Source: Candidatus Zhuqueibacterota bacterium (GTDB taxonomy: Bacteria; KSB1; UBA2214). Taken from it: a stretch of 9,407 nt of DNA. The notes below the pieces were generated by a model. That model was not told where the DNA came from. It saw nothing but the letters and a program-made list of their open reading frames with translations, and did not search any database. Shown here piece after piece: positions 6,825-9,407 of the stretch. The DNA lies in the NCBI GenBank assembly GCA_022706175.1, contig JAKJDB010000065.1:1-9407 (forward strand), in the 5' to 3' direction. A program made the position numbers and the translations under genes. How positions within the stretch are numbered: the first letter of the stretch is position 1; every line of letters begins with the position of its first letter.

Positions 6825-6853
6825 AAATTATCCAATATAGAGCTGAAAAGCAA
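6825..6853 (-). promoter_or_regulatory. Candidate promoter for the DUF4126 gene
   Basis: Read on the minus strand, TTGCTT (6853-6848) is separated by exactly 17 bases from TAATTT (6830-6825). A TATATT lies within the spacer and GATAAT overlaps the second element. This fits a housekeeping-type promoter about 80 bases upstream of the start at 6740. It is pattern evidence only. Confidence 0.35.
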
Positions 6854-7045
6854 ACTGAAAAAAAATGCCCGCGTTACCTGCCCTTTGCTGACTGGTTGCT
6901 GCAACGAAAGCTGGATTTCATTCCGGATAAAAAAAAATAACACCGGCTTAATCCCCCGACTTGGATCCCGTATCTAAGAACAGAAATCTCAATTTTGCTG
7001 AGAAAACAGCCCGAAAACCACACCATCTAACTCCTCACGCAACTA

Positions 7046-7060
7046 TGATGTGATGTGATG
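7046..7060. repeat. TGATG triple tandem repeat upstream of the regulator promoter
   Basis: Three perfect head-to-tail copies of TGATG (7046, 7051, 7056) end eight bases before the putative -35 element. Half-turn (5-bp) spacing next to a promoter is compatible with a binding site or a slippage-prone tract. Confidence 0.5.
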
Positions 7061-7067
7061 TTTTTTC

Positions 7068-7096
7068 TTGCTTTTGACCATTCTCTTTTCTATACT
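7068..7096 (+). promoter_or_regulatory. Candidate promoter of the regulator-methyltransferase operon
   Basis: TTGCTT (7068-7073), a 17-base spacer and TATACT (7091-7096) give near-consensus housekeeping elements at ideal spacing. Transcription would begin near 7102-7105, at or just before the ATG at 7105, implying a leaderless or near-leaderless message for the regulator. Confidence 0.5.
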
Positions 7097-7104
7097 GAAG
7101 AACG

Positions 7105-8154
7105 ATGAAAACTTGCGCTGCACATGCCGGGCCCAGGCCCTTATATCAAATCCTCATCGAACAGTACAAGCAGGCGATTCTCACCCAAATCTACCCGCCT
7201 GGCGGCCAGATCGATTCAATCAACGAGATGATCCGGCGCCACGGTGTCTCGCGCGAGACCGCTAAAAAAGTACTGCAATCCTTGAGGGAACAAGGCCTTA
7301 TCGTGCAAAAATCGGGGAAGGGCTCGTTCATCGCCGACCTCGGGCCGCTGCAAAACGTCTGGGGCGTCATCGTCCCCTTCTTTTCTTCCCAATTCGAACA
7401 GCTCCTCCACCATTTGCGCCAACAGATAGCCCCTTTAGGACGCCGGCTCGAAGCATTCCTCGATTACAACAGCTGGCAGGAGGAGGTCCGCCTGGTCGGA
7501 CAACTGATCAATGAGCGCTATGAAGCGGTGATTGTTGTCCCCACTTTTGACGAATCCAAAACCGCGCAGTTTTACCGACGCCTGCAGACCGGCAAGACCA
7601 TCGTCAGCCTGCTCAACCACACCATGACCGGTTCGTCTTTTTCGTATGTCATTCAGAGTTATGATCTGGGCGTACACCGGGCGGCGCAGTATCTGTTGCA
7701 GCGCTGTCGCGGCCCGATCGGCTATATCAAAAACCAGACCTGGCCGGGACACAATATGGTGCAGCAGGTGATGCAGGAGACCTTCTGCGCCCATCTGCAC
7801 CAGGCCGATGCGGCAAGAGTGTGCGCCGTCATCGACAACCTGGATTCGCTCGATCGCGAGGCCTTTCTCGCTCTGCGGTTGAGCGGACTTTTTTGCTGCG
7901 ACGACATCGATGCGGTGCGCATACTCGGCCGACTGAAAGAGTGGAATGCCTATTCAGCTGAAAAAATCGCCCTTGTCAGTTATGGCAACACCGATCTAGC
8001 GCGATTCTTCACCCCTGCCATTACTTCGATCGATCCCCATTACGCCGAGATGGCCGCCCTGACCACTGAGATCATTCAAGCCTCCCGCCAGGGGAGAGAT
8101 ATTTCTTTTTATCAATATGTCCTGCAGCCGGACCTGGTGGTTCGACAAACATGA
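7105..8154 (+). CDS. GntR-type winged helix fused to LacI-type ligand sensor (transcription regulator)
   Basis: This encodes 349 residues. Residues ~12-77 are a GntR winged helix-turn-helix: PLYQILIEQYKQAILTQIYPP, the GVSRETAKKVLQSLREQGLI recognition region, and the KSGKGSFIAD wing. Residues ~85-345 are a periplasmic-binding-protein-like sensor of the LacI/GalR kind: WGVIVPFFSSQFEQLL opening, AVIVVPTFDES, LGVHRAAQYLLQR, GLFCCDDIDAVRILGRLKE, IALVSYGNTDLARFFTPAITSID, and a C-terminal VLQPDLVVRQT. This architecture (as in AraR) is a cytoplasmic DNA-binding repressor or activator that responds to a small ligand, usually a sugar. The ATG at 7105 leaves the normal short lead before PLYQ; upstream there is only a weak GAAG. 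The stop at 8152-8154 is followed 17 bases later by the methyltransferase start, so it very likely controls its own operon. The ligand is unknown. Confidence 0.88.
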   Translation: MKTCAAHAGPRPLYQILIEQYKQAILTQIYPPGGQIDSINEMIRRHGVSRETAKKVLQSLREQGLIVQKSGKGSFIADLGPLQNVWGVIVPFFSSQFEQLLHHLRQQIAPLGRRLEAFLDYNSWQEEVRLVGQLINERYEAVIVVPTFDESKTAQFYRRLQTGKTIVSLLNHTMTGSSFSYVIQSYDLGVHRAAQYLLQRCRGPIGYIKNQTWPGHNMVQQVMQETFCAHLHQADAARVCAVIDNLDSLDREAFLALRLSGLFCCDDIDAVRILGRLKEWNAYSAEKIALVSYGNTDLARFFTPAITSIDPHYAEMAALTTEIIQASRQGRDISFYQYVLQPDLVVRQT

Positions 8155-8157
8155 ACA

Positions 8158-8164
8158 AAGGAGC
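8158..8164 (+). promoter_or_regulatory. Ribosome binding site selecting the methyltransferase start at 8172
   Basis: AAAGGAG lies seven bases before the ATG at 8172. The in-frame ATG at 8151 overlaps the regulator stop (ATGA) but has no site of its own. I therefore take 8172, while noting that 8151 would give a coupled start seven residues earlier. Confidence 0.7.
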
Positions 8165-8171
8165 GAACGAT

Positions 8172-9059
8172 ATGGCCAAAACATCGATTGTTGACGCGGT
8201 CAAGAGCGGCCGCATTCTCATCTCCGACGGCGCCTGGGGAACTTTTTTGCAGGCCAAAGGGCTGAAATCCGGCGAATGCCCGGAATCGTGGTGTGTCGAG
8301 AGGCCGGATGATGTTTTCGATATCGCCAAAAGCTACATCGATGCCGGCAGCGATATGATCGAGACCAACAGTTTTGGCGGATCGCGATTCAAGTTGAGCC
8401 ATTACGGACTGGCGGATCGCGCCGTTGAGCTCAACCGCGCGGCCGCGCAGATTTCCCGGCGCGCCGCCGGACCGGACCGCTGGGTGATCGCCTCGATCGG
8501 ACCGACAGGCAAAATGCTGCTCATGGGGGATGTCAGCGAAGAGGAGCTGTATGACGGTTTCAAGGAACAGGCGATGGCGCTGGCAGAGGGCGGAGCAGAC
8601 GCCATCTGTGTCGAAACCATGAGTGCGATCGACGAGGCCTCCTTGGCGGTGCGCGCCGCACGCGAGAACACCGCCTGTGAGGTGATCTGCACGTTTACTC
8701 TGGAGCGCACTCAAAAAGGCACCTATCGCTCGATGATGGGCGTATCGCCCGCCGGCGCCGCACAAGCCGCATTGGATGCCGGCGCTCATATCATCGGCGC
8801 CAACTGCGGCAACGGCCTGAAGCGCATGGTGGATATTGTCACTGAAATGAAGCCGGTCGCCGGCGAGGTTCCGATCCTGGTGCACGCCAATGCCGGTTTG
8901 CCGCAAAACATCAACGGCAAGGATGTTTTTCCTGACACGCCGGCGGATATGGCCGCGCTGGTTCCGGCGATCATCGAGGCCGGGGCACGCATCATCGGCG
9001 GCTGCTGCGGCACCACTCCGGCGCATATTCACGCCATCAAACAAGCCGTATTTGCCTGA
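8172..9059 (+). CDS. Stand-alone zinc homocysteine S-methyltransferase-type domain
   Basis: This encodes 295 residues forming one (beta/alpha)8 barrel of the homocysteine S-methyltransferase family (BHMT, MmuM and the N-terminal module of MetH). These zinc enzymes activate a thiol and transfer a methyl group to it, typically making methionine. The family marks are DGAWGTFLQ (19-27), ETNSFGGSRFKL (64-75), ASIGPTG (107-113), ICVETM (145-150), and the zinc ligands Cys212 (GANCGNG) with Cys278-Cys279 (GGCCGTTP near the C-terminus). At this length it lacks the folate, B12 and activation modules of MetH, so the methyl donor must come from a partner protein or a methylated metabolite. It sits 17 bases after the sensor-regulator stop and 28 bases before a MetE/UROD-like gene, indicating one operon. 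Homocysteine is the likely acceptor; another thiol is possible. Confidence 0.88.
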   Translation: MAKTSIVDAVKSGRILISDGAWGTFLQAKGLKSGECPESWCVERPDDVFDIAKSYIDAGSDMIETNSFGGSRFKLSHYGLADRAVELNRAAAQISRRAAGPDRWVIASIGPTGKMLLMGDVSEEELYDGFKEQAMALAEGGADAICVETMSAIDEASLAVRAARENTACEVICTFTLERTQKGTYRSMMGVSPAGAAQAALDAGAHIIGANCGNGLKRMVDIVTEMKPVAGEVPILVHANAGLPQNINGKDVFPDTPADMAALVPAIIEAGARIIGGCCGTTPAHIHAIKQAVFA

Positions 9060-9087
9060 TCCTGAACCGATAACTTGGAGAATCGCC

Positions 9088-9407
9088 ATGCTCCTTCAAC
9101 AACCCCGTTTTCTCGCCACCGGAATCGGCAGCATGCCCTTCACCGACATCGAGCATAGCGTCGAGGTCTCTTTGACACGTCTGCCGATGGCGCCGTTCTG
9201 GCCCCAATTGCCCAAAATCAGCTTGAACGAACAGATGGAAATCCAGTATTCCGAAGGCATCCCCTGCAGCGTCATCGACCAGGAGAAAAAGCGGCTCTAC
9301 ATCGACACCTCCGGCGACTATTCAGAAAGTTTTGCGCAATTTTACGAAGCGTACATGAACGCCATGGATCCGGATACGGGAAACGGCGATTGTTCGCCGC
9401 TGGCGAT
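9088..9407 (+). CDS. MetE C-terminal/UROD-like methyltransferase, N-terminal part (runs off window)
   Basis: The frame opens at the ATG at 9088, with TTGGAG seven bases upstream, and stays open through 106 codons to the window edge. The start MLLQQPRFLATGIGSMP, the PFWPQLPK segment (residues 37-44) and QYSEGIPC (54-61) are hallmarks of short cobalamin-independent methionine-synthase-like proteins. These resemble the catalytic C-terminal half of MetE and the uroporphyrinogen decarboxylase fold. Such proteins move methyl groups to thiols, in characterised 'core MetE' examples from methylcobalamin or a corrinoid protein rather than methyl-folate. The zinc ligands expected later in the chain lie beyond the edge, so activity cannot be judged. 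Being 28 bases after the homocysteine methyltransferase gene, it is probably cotranscribed and acts in the same methyl-transfer route. Confidence 0.8.
   Translation, partial: MLLQQPRFLATGIGSMPFTDIEHSVEVSLTRLPMAPFWPQLPKISLNEQMEIQYSEGIPCSVIDQEKKRLYIDTSGDYSESFAQFYEAYMNAMDPDTGNGDCSPLA

Larger units (their letters stand above)
6741..7104. other. 364-bp divergent intergenic region
   Basis: No gene is credible here; the short frames crossing it are unlike any family and lack ribosome sites. It holds candidate promoters facing each way (6825-6853 minus, 7068-7096 plus), both with a TTGCTT first element. It also holds a GTTGC-T-GCAAC hairpin at 6895-6905, three copies of TTGCTG (6885, 6896, 6995; the first two 11 bp apart), and a triple TGATG tandem repeat at 7046-7060. 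It probably contains the operator of the downstream regulator, but no single convincing palindrome stands out. Confidence 0.5.

Noticed and set aside
7074..7096. Alternative -35 element TTGACC paired with TATACT
   Set aside because: The spacer would be only 11 bases, too short for a housekeeping promoter; TTGCTT at 7068 gives the correct 17.
6741..7104. Search for a SAM, cobalamin or other riboswitch ahead of the methyltransferase operon
   Set aside because: No recognisable conserved box or multi-stem leader was seen, and the predicted transcript start leaves no room for a leader.
8112..9089. 325-codon open frame on the minus strand over the methyltransferase
   Set aside because: It is fully antisense to a gene with clear family motifs and zinc ligands, its translation resembles no family, and such long shadows are common opposite GC-rich coding sequence.

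Overview
The window most likely comes from an uncultured bacterium of the FCB superphylum, perhaps a lineage such as KSB1, Calditrichota or Ignavibacteria. The main evidence is a secreted protein ending in a type IX secretion (Por) C-terminal sorting domain with the YPNPFNPST hallmark (2582-4378). Several genes have strong AGGAG/GGAGG ribosome binding sites, which are uncommon in classical Bacteroidota, so a deep non-Bacteroidota FCB lineage fits better. The phylum is an inference; there is no rRNA or marker gene here.

Left part (1-2487, all + strand): the tail of a QueG-like 4Fe-4S protein, a small single-span membrane protein, and an unusual 646-codon frame. That frame joins an N-terminal cytosolic-type ASCH domain directly to a complete signal peptide and an exported, sugar-enzyme-like barrel protein. 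The ASCH part lacks its usual C-terminal tail and the conserved lysine of its signature motif. The barrel part has no ribosome binding site of its own. This looks like a deletion or recombination scar, an assembly join, or a real fusion.

Middle (2488-6740): a T9SS-exported protein with a PepSY-like N-terminal region and two tandem copies of a ~155-residue beta-rich domain; a 4,5-DOPA-extradiol-dioxygenase-family (LigB/YgiD) enzyme with all metal-binding histidines; a DUF1801 protein; and, convergent on the minus strand, a DUF4126 membrane protein.

Right part (6741-9407): a 364-bp divergent intergenic region carries candidate promoters for both flanking genes. It is followed by a tight + strand operon: a hybrid regulator (GntR-type winged helix fused to a LacI-type sugar-binding-protein-like sensor), a stand-alone zinc homocysteine S-methyltransferase-type domain, and the start of a MetE-C-terminal/UROD-like methyltransferase that runs off the window. 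Regulator and methyltransferase genes are translationally close (stop codon, then AAAGGAG, then ATG within 20 bases). This suggests a ligand-controlled methyl-transfer or methionine module, whose methyl donor and possible corrinoid partner would lie beyond the right edge. It is the part most worth following up, together with the ASCH/barrel junction. Nothing here is clearly a wholly new system, and no RNA gene, CRISPR array or insertion sequence is visible.
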